In this document: positions 57,077 to 64,000 of the stretch, in pieces
Layout of the letters: each line of letters begins with the position of its first letter
How positions within the stretch are numbered: position 1 is the stretch's first letter
Origin: Rhizobium sp. 9140
GTDB taxonomy: Bacteria > Pseudomonadota > Alphaproteobacteria > Rhizobiales > Rhizobiaceae
Direction: 5' to 3'
NCBI RefSeq assembly: GCF_900067135.1
Contig: NZ_FJUR01000001.1
Span: 2,297,501-2,361,500 of the forward strand
Length of the DNA: 64,000 nucleotides
Translations under genes and position numbers: made by a program
Notes under the pieces: model-generated
What the model was told of the DNA's origin: nothing
Database searches by the model: none
What the model saw: the letters and a program-made list of their open reading frames with translations, nothing else

Positions 57077-57805
57077 CTAGCCCATCCCTGCGAGAATTCC
57101 GGGCACGGCGGAGAGATCCGCCGCCTGGTAGAACCGCGGATCGCCTTCGGGCGTCTCCGCATGTTCGTGGATCCATGTGAGGTCGTGCGGAATGAAGATA
57201 GCGTATGCCCCGGCGCCAAGAACCGGCAGAATATCGGATTTCAGTGAGTTTCCGATCATGACACAGCGGCCCGGCTCCGTGCCGTGCCGGGCAAAGATGC
57301 CTCTGTAGATGTCTTCCGTCTTGTCGCTGACGATCTCGATGCCATCGAAGAGCGGACCGAGGCCGGATGCGGCGAGCTTGCGCTCCTGATCGAACAGGTC
57401 GCCTTTCGTAATCATGACCAGCCTGTACCGGCCGGAAAGCGCATCCAGCGTTTCGCGCGCCGACGGTAGCAGGTCCACCGGGTGGCGCAGCATCTCGCGA
57501 CCGATTTCCAGAATACGTCCGACGACATGTCCTGGCAATTCGCCGTCTGTCAGTTCCAGCGCCGTCTCGATCATCGACAGGGTGAAGCCCTTGATGCCGA
57601 AGCCGTAGAGCTCGAGATTGCGCCGCTCAGCGGCCAGCAGGCGTTCCGACAGATGGGCGGCCTCGCAGTGATCGGCAAGCAGGGCGGCGAAAGCCTCCTC
57701 CGTCAGGCGGTAGAACTGCTCGTTCTCCCAAAGGGTATCGTCCGCATCGAACCCAACGAGCAGCGGGCGGGTAACCGACAGCGACGAACGTGGCACGATC
57801 GTCAA
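57077..57805 (-). CDS. HAD-family hydrolase
   Basis: 242 residues. HAD motif I is GFDADDTLWENEQ near residue 18, the Thr/Lys motif is MITKGDLFDQE near 130, and motif IV is GNSLKSDILPVLGAG near 185. It probably hydrolyses a small phosphoester. TTG 57805 is the start that gives TTGA overlap with the upstream gene; GTG 57796 is another candidate. Start confidence is low. Confidence 0.87.
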   Translation of the reverse strand: MTIVPRSSLSVTRPLLVGFDADDTLWENEQFYRLTEEAFAALLADHCEAAHLSERLLAAERRNLELYGFGIKGFTLSMIETALELTDGELPGHVVGRILEIGREMLRHPVDLLPSARETLDALSGRYRLVMITKGDLFDQERKLAASGLGPLFDGIEIVSDKTEDIYRGIFARHGTEPGRCVMIGNSLKSDILPVLGAGAYAIFIPHDLTWIHEHAETPEGDPRFYQAADLSAVPGILAGMG

Positions 57806-58404
57806 GGCGCGACCGCGATGGAGAAGGGCAGATCGACCGCCGCGGTCCTTCCGGAATTCGTATCATCGAGGTGATAGCGCAGCACGTAGCTGCCGACGGG
57901 TGCTTCGCTGACATCCAGCGTCAGGGTCGCGAAGATTTCTGCATTTTTGCTGACGCCGGTGAAGGTGAAGTTTCCGAAGGCCTTCTGGCTGCCGAGAACG
58001 GTGCCGCCGGCATCCAGCAGGTCGAAATCGACCGTGAATCGTGTCTCCATTTTGTCGGGCACTTGCGCCGGCTTCCAGGTCAGTCCCATGGGTTCGATAT
58101 AGGCCACGATCTTTTCACCCGGCTTGAAGACGCTGTTGGCGCGCGGCTCGAACATGCCGAAGCCGGAGGGGTCTCTTGCCACGAAGGTTGCGGTGCCAAC
58201 AGCAAAAGGCAGGCCGGCCGAGAAGTCGCTGACGGCATTCCGGATGGCAGCGCGGGCACCCGCAACATCGCCGGAGGCGGCCATCTGCTCGGCACGGGTG
58301 GCGGCATCCACCAACGGGCCGGCGATAGCGCCGCCGACAGGCAGGATGCCCAGAACCAGAACCGCAAGACCGAACGCTCGCGCCGTTTTGAAGATCGACT
58401 GCAT
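57802..58404 (-). CDS. exported protein of unknown function
   Basis: 200 residues with a signal peptide (about 1-29, ending AIAG). A short Ala-rich helical segment follows, then a beta-rich domain of about 130 residues (YIEPMGLTWKP, VDFDLLDAGGTVLGSQKAF, SYVLRYHLDD). I do not recognise the family. GGGGGAA lies before ATG 58404. The HAD gene starts inside its stop. Confidence 0.75.
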   Translation of the reverse strand: MQSIFKTARAFGLAVLVLGILPVGGAIAGPLVDAATRAEQMAASGDVAGARAAIRNAVSDFSAGLPFAVGTATFVARDPSGFGMFEPRANSVFKPGEKIVAYIEPMGLTWKPAQVPDKMETRFTVDFDLLDAGGTVLGSQKAFGNFTFTGVSKNAEIFATLTLDVSEAPVGSYVLRYHLDDTNSGRTAAVDLPFSIAVAP

Positions 58405-58635
58405 TTCCCCCACTCTCCCAAAGCTTCAGCGGCATCATCCAACCGATGCCACCCGGCATAACTGCCTGACCTCGCACGAAGTTTCGCAATTTGCGGGAAC
58501 GAGTCAAGCCTCGTCGAGCGACCTTTCCTCCGCATGGCATCCGCGAGCGGTCTGTGGCATAGCAACCTGCACAGAGACGGATGTCGTCGGGCGGGATTCC
58601 ATTGCGAATGCGCCGGGAACAGCAAGGACGGAACG

Positions 58636-59889
58636 ATGAGCTTCACGCAGGATGTGGACACGGCAGCGCTGGCGCTGCGCGATCTCTTTCCCGAAACGCC
58701 CTTGCAGTTCAACGATCACCTGAGTGCCCGATACGGCGCGAAGATCTACCTCAAGCGCGAGGACCTCTCGCCCGTTCGCTCCTACAAGATCCGCGGCGCG
58801 TTCAACTTCTTCCGCAAGGCCATTGCGGCCGGTGTGCGGGATCGGATTTTCGTCTGCGCATCCGCCGGCAATCACGCCCAGGGCTTCGCTTTCGTCTGCC
58901 GCCATTTCGGCGTCGAAGGCATCGTGTTCATGCCCGTGACGACGCCGCAGCAGAAGATCGACAAGACGCGCATGTTCGGCGGTCCGTTCATCACCATCAA
59001 GCTCGTCGGCGACATTTTCGACCAGTGCTACAAGGCGGCGCGGGATCATGTGGAGGCGACCGGCGGCATGATGGTGCCGCCCTTCGACCATGCCGATATC
59101 ATCGAGGGGCAGGCGACCGTCGCCGCGGAAGTTGCGACTCAATTGCCCGAAGGTGTCGTGCCCGACATGGTGATCATGCCGGTTGGCGGTGGCGGCCTTT
59201 CCGCCGGCATGACCGGCTATTTCGCAGGTCGAGTCGATCCGACCGGCTTCGTCTTCTGCGAGCCGGAAGGTGCTCCGAGCCTCAAGCGCAGTCTGGAAAC
59301 GGGCGCCGTGGTGACGCTGGAGCAGGTCGATAACTTCGTGGACGGAGCCGCCGTCGGCCGCATCGGCGACCTGAACTTCGAGCGCCTGAAGCACTTTTCG
59401 GCAAGCCAGACGCTTCTTCTGCCTGAAAACGCGATCTGCGTAACCATCACAGAAATGCTCAACCTTGAGGGTGTCGTGTTGGAGCCGGCAGGCGCCCTTG
59501 CCATTACCGCGCTTGCCGAACTGGACGCAGCACAGCTTGCCGGCAAGACCATCGTGGCCGTCGTCTCCGGCGGCAATTTCGACTTCGAGCGCCTGCCCGA
59601 CGTCAAGGAACGGGCAATGCGGCATCTCGGGCTGAAGAAGTACTTCATCCTGCGCATGGCGCAGCGGCCGGGCGCCTTGAAGGATTTTCTCGGCTTGCTC
59701 GGTGAAGAGGACGATATCGCCCGCTTCGAATATCTGAAGAAGTCTGCCCGCAACTTCGGCTCGATCCTCATCGGCATCGAAACCAAGCGGCCGGAAAACT
59801 TCCCCAGGCTGATGATGGCCTTCGATGCCGCAGGTCTGAAATATCAGGACATCACCGACAACGATATCCTGTCGAACCTCGTCATCTGA
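58636..59889 (+). CDS. ilvA: threonine ammonia-lyase
   Basis: PLP enzyme that makes 2-oxobutyrate for isoleucine synthesis. 417 residues. PLP Lys51 in VRSYKIRGAFNF, substrate loop SAGNHAQGFAF, phosphate loop PVGGGGLSAG near 190. A C-terminal ACT-like regulatory domain (about 335-415: YFILRMAQRPGALKDFLGLL) suggests feedback by isoleucine. ATG 58636 follows AAGGACGGA. Confidence 0.94.
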   Translation: MSFTQDVDTAALALRDLFPETPLQFNDHLSARYGAKIYLKREDLSPVRSYKIRGAFNFFRKAIAAGVRDRIFVCASAGNHAQGFAFVCRHFGVEGIVFMPVTTPQQKIDKTRMFGGPFITIKLVGDIFDQCYKAARDHVEATGGMMVPPFDHADIIEGQATVAAEVATQLPEGVVPDMVIMPVGGGGLSAGMTGYFAGRVDPTGFVFCEPEGAPSLKRSLETGAVVTLEQVDNFVDGAAVGRIGDLNFERLKHFSASQTLLLPENAICVTITEMLNLEGVVLEPAGALAITALAELDAAQLAGKTIVAVVSGGNFDFERLPDVKERAMRHLGLKKYFILRMAQRPGALKDFLGLLGEEDDIARFEYLKKSARNFGSILIGIETKRPENFPRLMMAFDAAGLKYQDITDNDILSNLVI

Positions 59890-59937
59890 TCGTTTACGGA
59901 CTTTGACAACGACAGGACAGGAGGCTAAATCTTTTCC

Positions 59938-60252
59938 ATGGCATCGTTTTTCTCCCGTCTTTTCGGCCGCTCCTCGTCCGACCCCGCTCCTGAAGCCGCC
60001 TCCGGCTCGACCGAATCCTATGGCGATTGCCTGATCCGGGCGACGCCGATGAAGGAGGGCAGCCAGTACAGGCTGTCCGGCGTCATCGAGAAAGACGTGG
60101 GCGGTCAGAAACTTTCGCGCAGCTTCATCCGTGCCGACATGTTCTCCTCAACGGACGAAGCCTCGTCTGCGGCCCTGCGCAAGGCGCATCAGATCATCGA
60201 CGAGAACGGTCTTTCGCTGTTCTCGGACGGCGCTGCCAGTCGCCAGGTCTGA
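59938..60252 (+). CDS. HlyU-family protein
   Basis: 104 residues: a short N-terminus (MASFFSRLFGRSSSD), then the HlyU pattern YGDCLIRATPMKEGSQYRL and SFIRADMFSSTDEAS. In Vibrio, HlyU regulates the haemolysin gene, but there it is an ArsR protein with the same name; this Pfam family is different and has no proven role. It lies 48 bases after ilvA. Confidence 0.82.
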   Translation: MASFFSRLFGRSSSDPAPEAASGSTESYGDCLIRATPMKEGSQYRLSGVIEKDVGGQKLSRSFIRADMFSSTDEASSAALRKAHQIIDENGLSLFSDGAASRQV

Positions 60253-60256
60253 TCCG

Positions 60257-60730
60257 TCAGGCTGAGCGGTCTATCCGGCAGTGATAGCAATTATTGCGCG
60301 ACGAGCGCACATGCACGTAGGCGATCTCCGGCCGCTCCAGAATATGCAACGCTCGGTCGATGATGTCGGCTGTTGGCGTCACTGCGCCTGACCCGTAAAC
60401 GATCCGATCCGCGTGGTCATAGCCTCTTACAATATAATCCGGGCTGCTCAAGATCGGCGGCAGGCATTCCTCCGCAACATAGCGTGCGCACGGAGTGGCA
60501 TGCAGGAAGATCGGCCCTGTCTCTGCAAAGGCCTGTCGCGTTGGAAACGCGCGGTAGGCAAAGAGCAGGGCAGGCTCGTCGCCTGCGATATCTTCAAGGC
60601 AATGCCGGCACGGGTTGCCTTCACCATCCGATATGAAGCGTTCCGGCATAAGACCGTAAGCATCGGCACCGCCGTTCCAGATGTGCATCGCATCGTCAGT
60701 CGGCATGGCAGTAAAGCGGATCTTCGTCAT
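60257..60730 (-). CDS. DUF1203-domain protein
   Basis: 157 residues. Two Cys pairs, PCRHC near residue 43 and NNCYHC near the end, may bind metal; the middle part FAYRAFPTRQAFAETGPIF is the family core. Function unknown. It ends 4 bases from the HlyU stop, convergent. ATG 60730 (MTKIRFTAMP) is chosen over the upstream Met. Confidence 0.85.
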   Translation of the reverse strand: MTKIRFTAMPTDDAMHIWNGGADAYGLMPERFISDGEGNPCRHCLEDIAGDEPALLFAYRAFPTRQAFAETGPIFLHATPCARYVAEECLPPILSSPDYIVRGYDHADRIVYGSGAVTPTADIIDRALHILERPEIAYVHVRSSRNNCYHCRIDRSA

Positions 60731-60806
60731 GATGGTCTCCTTGCTGGTTGCAAGGATCATGACGAGACAGGCCCACGACCGACACCCGTTTCCGGACGGT
60801 CTGCCG

Positions 60807-61433
60807 TCAGAGCTTCCGAACGAGGTCGAGCATTTCGTCTTCGGTCAGGGGCACGAGTTCGCCTTCCCGCGTTGCGACCGGGGAGAAGCCGAACCGCTGG
60901 TAGAGCTGGATGGCGCGAGGGTGGTCGAGATTGTTCGTCTGGACCTTGACCACTTTCGGGCCATAGCTCCAACAGCCATAGAGCGCCTGCAACAGGAACC
61001 ACTTGCCAAGGCCGAGACCGAGGGCACGCTCGAAGAGACCGAAATGCGTCAACTCGACGGTGTCGTCATCCACGTGCAGGACTTCGAAGAAGCCGGCCGG
61101 AGCGCCGTTGACGTAGAGTACGGTCACGCAATTGCGTTTGTCGTGCAAAACCGCAGTCAGCGCCTCGTCGTCGAGACGCAGGCGATCGACCCAATGCCAG
61201 CGGCGGCCGACCTGCAGATAGAGGAACCGGTAGTAGGCCGGCGGGATATCCACCACCCGCATCAGCGCCGTCTGGATATTGACCGGAAACGGCAGGCTCT
61301 GCTTCGGCGCTGCCGTCATTTCCAGCTCGGTGATGTGGATCGTGGCCGGCCGTCCCGGCACGAGCGTGATCCCGGCATCCACCGGTGCGTTGGTTTCCGT
61401 CCCGTTTGCTGCGACTGCGTCTACCAATTCCAT
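60807..61433 (-). CDS. GNAT-family N-acetyltransferase
   Basis: 208 residues, GNAT fold with the acetyl-CoA loop LGLGLGKWFLLQAL near residue 138 and the C-terminal RAIQLYQRFGFSPV. The substrate is unknown. It is followed upstream by sseA on the same strand with a 20-base gap, so they probably form one unit. Confidence 0.9.
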   Translation of the reverse strand: MELVDAVAANGTETNAPVDAGITLVPGRPATIHITELEMTAAPKQSLPFPVNIQTALMRVVDIPPAYYRFLYLQVGRRWHWVDRLRLDDEALTAVLHDKRNCVTVLYVNGAPAGFFEVLHVDDDTVELTHFGLFERALGLGLGKWFLLQALYGCWSYGPKVVKVQTNNLDHPRAIQLYQRFGFSPVATREGELVPLTEDEMLDLVRKL

Positions 61434-61453
61434 GCGTGTTCCACTCTTCCCGT

Positions 61454-62308
61454 CTAAGGGTTACCGGTTGCAATCGCGGTGTCAGCGCGACTCCCCCATT
61501 CCGACCAGGAACCATCGTAGAGCGTATTATCGGTATGTCCAAGGGATTGCAGCGCCAGTGTGATGATCGCGGCCGTGATGCCGGAGCCGCAGCTAGTCAC
61601 CACGGGCCTGTCGAGATCGATTCCGGCCTCAGCAACGAGTTTTTGCAACTCCGGCAGGGACTTGAAGCGGCCATTGGCTGCAAAACCTCCGGCCGGCAGA
61701 CTGCGGGCGCCCGGCATATGGCCAGAGCGCATGCCGGCGCGCGGCTCGGCCTCCTCGCCCGTAAACCGGCCAGGGCTGCGGGCATCCGCGATCTGTCGGC
61801 GCCCCTCGCCGACGACATGCGTCATCTCGGTAAAGGACGTGACCGCGCGCGCGTCGAAGGTCGGGTTGAACACGGCCGGAAAGACGGGCGACGTCTCGGT
61901 CGTCACTGGCCGGCCTTCGCTTTTCCAGCCGTCGAGCCCGCCGTCGAGCACGTAGACTTCTTTTGCGCCCATCACGCGGAACATCCACCAGGCGCGGGGT
62001 GCGGAGAAGAATCCGGGACCGTCATAGACGACGATCGTGTCCGTATCCGCTATCCCCAAGGTGCCGACGGATGCAGCGAAAGATTCCGGTGCCGGCAGGG
62101 TGTGCGGCAGCCCGCTCGTCGCATCTGACAGTGCATCGTGGTCGAAGAAGATCGCCCCCGGAATATGACCGGCTGCGTATTCCGATTTCGGATCGCGCTT
62201 GTGCGCCGGCAGGTACCAGGAGGCATCGACGATGCGCAGGGTGGCGCCGCCGAGACGCTCCTGCAGCCAATCGCCGTTGACGACGAAGGGGCTTTTGTCT
62301 TCACGCAT
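61454..62308 (-). CDS. sseA: 3-mercaptopyruvate/thiosulfate sulfurtransferase
   Basis: Two-domain rhodanese. 284 residues. The catalytic Cys240 is in VVTSCGSGITAA; the CGSG(I/V)TA loop is that of mercaptopyruvate enzymes, not of thiosulfate rhodanese (CRxGxx[RT]). The inactive first domain has YDGPGFFSAPRAWWMF. It is between an acetyltransferase and alaX, on the same strand as cysK. Confidence 0.94.
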   Translation of the reverse strand: MREDKSPFVVNGDWLQERLGGATLRIVDASWYLPAHKRDPKSEYAAGHIPGAIFFDHDALSDATSGLPHTLPAPESFAASVGTLGIADTDTIVVYDGPGFFSAPRAWWMFRVMGAKEVYVLDGGLDGWKSEGRPVTTETSPVFPAVFNPTFDARAVTSFTEMTHVVGEGRRQIADARSPGRFTGEEAEPRAGMRSGHMPGARSLPAGGFAANGRFKSLPELQKLVAEAGIDLDRPVVTSCGSGITAAIITLALQSLGHTDNTLYDGSWSEWGSRADTAIATGNP

Positions 62309-62359
62309 ACTGGCAGATCCGTTCTCGGTTCAGGGGTCTCGGTTCAGGGATGGAAGGGT

Positions 62360-63112
62360 TCAGGCTGTGGTCTCCGGAGGGCCGAAGCGGATGCGGAAGC
62401 GCCGGTTCTCCTTGCCCTTCTTCTCGATCTTCGCGATGTGGATGTCGCCCACCTCCTGCGTCTCGGACACATGCGTGCCGCCGCAGGGCTGGCTGTCGAT
62501 GGCGGCATCCTCGCCGATGCAGACGAGGCTTACGGACCCGAGGCCGACAGGCGGGCGCACGTTCTTCGACTTGACGATGTCCGGATTGGCCAGAAGCTCG
62601 TCATCCGTGATCCAGCGCAGCGTGATCGGATGATTGTCGCGAACGAGCGCCATCATCTTCGCGGTGACCGCGTCCTTGTCGATCGTCTCGCTCATGTCGA
62701 AATCGACCCGGCTTTCGTCCTCGCCGACCGCCGCGCCCGTGATCGGGTAGGGGCAGACGACCGAAAGGAGATGGCAGGCTGTATGCATCCGCATCAGCCT
62801 GTACCGGCGCGGCCAGTCGATATGCGCCACGATATCTTCGCCGACCTCCGGCCGCGCTTGGCCTTCGCCGGGCACATGAACGATCACCTCCTTGGTCGCA
62901 CCCGTCCGTGTGGTGGTAATCTCGATCCGGCTGCCGTCGGAACGTTCAATAAAACCCCGATCGCCGGGCTGCCCGCCGGATGTCGCATAGAAAGGCGTGC
63001 GATCGAGCACGATACCGCCGTCTTCCAACACGTCGATCACCCGTCCCTCGCAGGTTGAGAGATAGAAATCTTCGCGGAACAGAGCTTCGGTTTTGTGTGT
63101 GGACATTGTCAT
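62360..63112 (-). CDS. alanyl-tRNA editing protein AlaX
   Basis: Free-standing editing enzyme that hydrolyses Ser or Gly from mischarged tRNA-Ala. 250 residues: the Zn site HTACHLL (HxxxH) near residue 108 and CGGTHVSETQEVG near 210, with the GGQPGDRG loop near 47. It starts 4 bases after the cysK-like gene and is likely co-transcribed with it. ATG 63112 and ATG 63106 are both possible. Confidence 0.92.
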   Translation of the reverse strand: MTMSTHKTEALFREDFYLSTCEGRVIDVLEDGGIVLDRTPFYATSGGQPGDRGFIERSDGSRIEITTTRTGATKEVIVHVPGEGQARPEVGEDIVAHIDWPRRYRLMRMHTACHLLSVVCPYPITGAAVGEDESRVDFDMSETIDKDAVTAKMMALVRDNHPITLRWITDDELLANPDIVKSKNVRPPVGLGSVSLVCIGEDAAIDSQPCGGTHVSETQEVGDIHIAKIEKKGKENRRFRIRFGPPETTA

Positions 63113-63116
63113 GACG

Positions 63117-64000
63117 TCAGGCGCTTGCCGCTTCGTAGGGAACGTCGATCTTGCTGTGCCGGCTCAGGAAGTCTGGAACCGGCAGGCCTTTGGATTTCAG
63201 GAAATCCGGATTGAACAGCTTCGACTGGTAGCGATTGCCATAATCGCACAGGATCGTCACGATCGTATGTCCCGGCCCGAGATCCCGCGCCATCCGGATC
63301 GCGCCGGCGATGTTAATACCGGATGAGCCGCCGAGGCAGAGACCTTCCTTTTCGATCAGGTCGAACACCAGCGGAACAGCTTCGGCGTCAGGGATGCGGT
63401 AGGAATAGTCCGGCGTGAACCCTTCGAGGTTCGCCGTGATACGGCCTTGACCGATGCCTTCGGTGATCGAACTGCCCGGCGCCGAGAACTCGCCCTCGGT
63501 GTAGTAGCTGAAAAGGGCGGCCCCTTCCGGGTCGGCTAGTCCGATTTTGATATCCGGATTGAATCCGCGCAGGCCCTCCGCAACGCCAGCAAGCGTTCCG
63601 CCGGAGCCGACGGCGCAGATGAAGCCATCGACCTTGCCGTCGGTGTCGCGCCAGATTTCCGGCGCCGTCGTCTCGATATGCGCTGCCCGGTTGGCCGTGT
63701 TGTCGAACTGGTTGGCCCAGATCGCCCCATTCGGTTCCGTCCGCGCCAGCTGCTCGGCGAGGCGGCCGGAGAGTTTTACGTAATTGTTCGGATTGCGGTA
63801 GGGAACGGCGGGAACCTCGACCAACTCGGCCCCCAGCAGCTTCAGCGCGTCCTTCTTTTCCTGGCTCTGCGTTTCCGGGATGACGATGACGGTGCGATAG
63901 CCCAGCGCCTGCGCCACGAGCGCGAGTCCGATTCCGGTATTGCCGGCCGTTCCCTCGACGATAACGCCACCGGGGCGCAACGTGCCCTGACGTTCCGCTT
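63117..64000 (-). CDS. cysK: cysteine synthase family protein, partial (5' end beyond window)
   Basis: PLP enzyme that makes cysteine from O-acetylserine and sulfide. The visible part runs from about residue 50 to the C-terminus; the PLP-Lys motif (SVKDR in the family) is outside the window. Seen: VEGTAGNTGIGLALVAQ, where CysK usually has TSGNTGI, then the CAVGSGGTLAGVAEG phosphate loop and LGGSSGINIAG near the end. The Thr-Ala change is common in rhizobial copies. The frame stays open to base 64000. Confidence 0.9.
   Translation of the reverse strand, partial: AERQGTLRPGGVIVEGTAGNTGIGLALVAQALGYRTVIVIPETQSQEKKDALKLLGAELVEVPAVPYRNPNNYVKLSGRLAEQLARTEPNGAIWANQFDNTANRAAHIETTAPEIWRDTDGKVDGFICAVGSGGTLAGVAEGLRGFNPDIKIGLADPEGAALFSYYTEGEFSAPGSSITEGIGQGRITANLEGFTPDYSYRIPDAEAVPLVFDLIEKEGLCLGGSSGINIAGAIRMARDLGPGHTIVTILCDYGNRYQSKLFNPDFLKSKGLPVPDFLSRHSKIDVPYEAASA

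Overview
The window is core chromosome of an alphaproteobacterium, almost certainly Rhizobiales and most likely Rhizobiaceae (Rhizobium/Sinorhizobium/Agrobacterium relatives). The case rests on gene order (argS, SPOR protein, nagZ, scpAB, tatABC, serS, pcm, LysM/M23 protein, yajC, secDF, trmFO), high GC with strong third-position bias, a fused SecDF, a B12-dependent class II ribonucleotide reductase, class I PHA synthase, twin 47-residue DUF1127 proteins, a double cold-shock-domain protein and TTAA-N7-TTAA sites like those of CtrA. I cannot name the species. I see no IS element, prophage, integrase, CRISPR array or defence island. Both edges cut a gene: argS at the left, a cysK-like cysteine synthase at the right.

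Layout. 1-11 kb (+): argS end, a large SPOR-domain membrane protein, nagZ, scpA-scpB, tatA-tatB-tatC, serS, pcm. These serve aminoacylation, peptidoglycan recycling and division, chromosome condensation and Tat export. 11-13.6 kb (+): an uncharacterised 218-aa protein and an NlpD/DipM-like lipoprotein, each preceded by a CtrA-like site. 13.6-14.5 kb (-): a DUF815 ATPase. 14.8-19.6 kb (+): yajC, secDF, then homologues of the mitochondrial complex I assembly factors NDUFAF3 (Mth938/DUF498) and NDUFAF6 (phytoene-synthase fold), and a small membrane protein. 19.6-22 kb (-): trmFO and two DUF1127 genes with their own terminators.

22-35 kb: tRNA-Leu(TAG), tig, a palindromic intergenic repeat, sthA, radC-map, phaC, a small lipoprotein, a class I aminotransferase, hom and recJ, then two identical tRNA-Glu(TTC) genes. 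35-47 kb: a DUF882 murein peptidase-like lipoprotein, gloA, a two-CSD protein with DUF192, tRNA-Arg, an NDUFS4-type complex I subunit, tRNA-Pro, an HWE kinase with a single-domain response regulator, an unknown membrane protein, a MocR regulator divergent from a DMT exporter, and a chemoreceptor.

47-64 kb: nrdJ with its terminator and a candidate NrdR box, gpt, tRNA-Leu(TAA), a metallophosphoesterase, a tandem pair of half-size DMT (DUF606) proteins, wrbA divergent from a CinA-like protein, a HAD hydrolase overlapping an exported protein, ilvA, a HlyU-family protein, DUF1203, GNAT, and the sseA / alaX / cysK group of sulfur amino acid and tRNA quality-control genes.

The most useful leads are the two CtrA-like sites beside an uncharacterised gene and a degenerate LytM gene, the operon joining SecDF to two complex I assembly-factor homologues, and the direct-repeat operator between the MocR gene and its exporter. 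None is a clearly new system; most of the window is ordinary housekeeping sequence.
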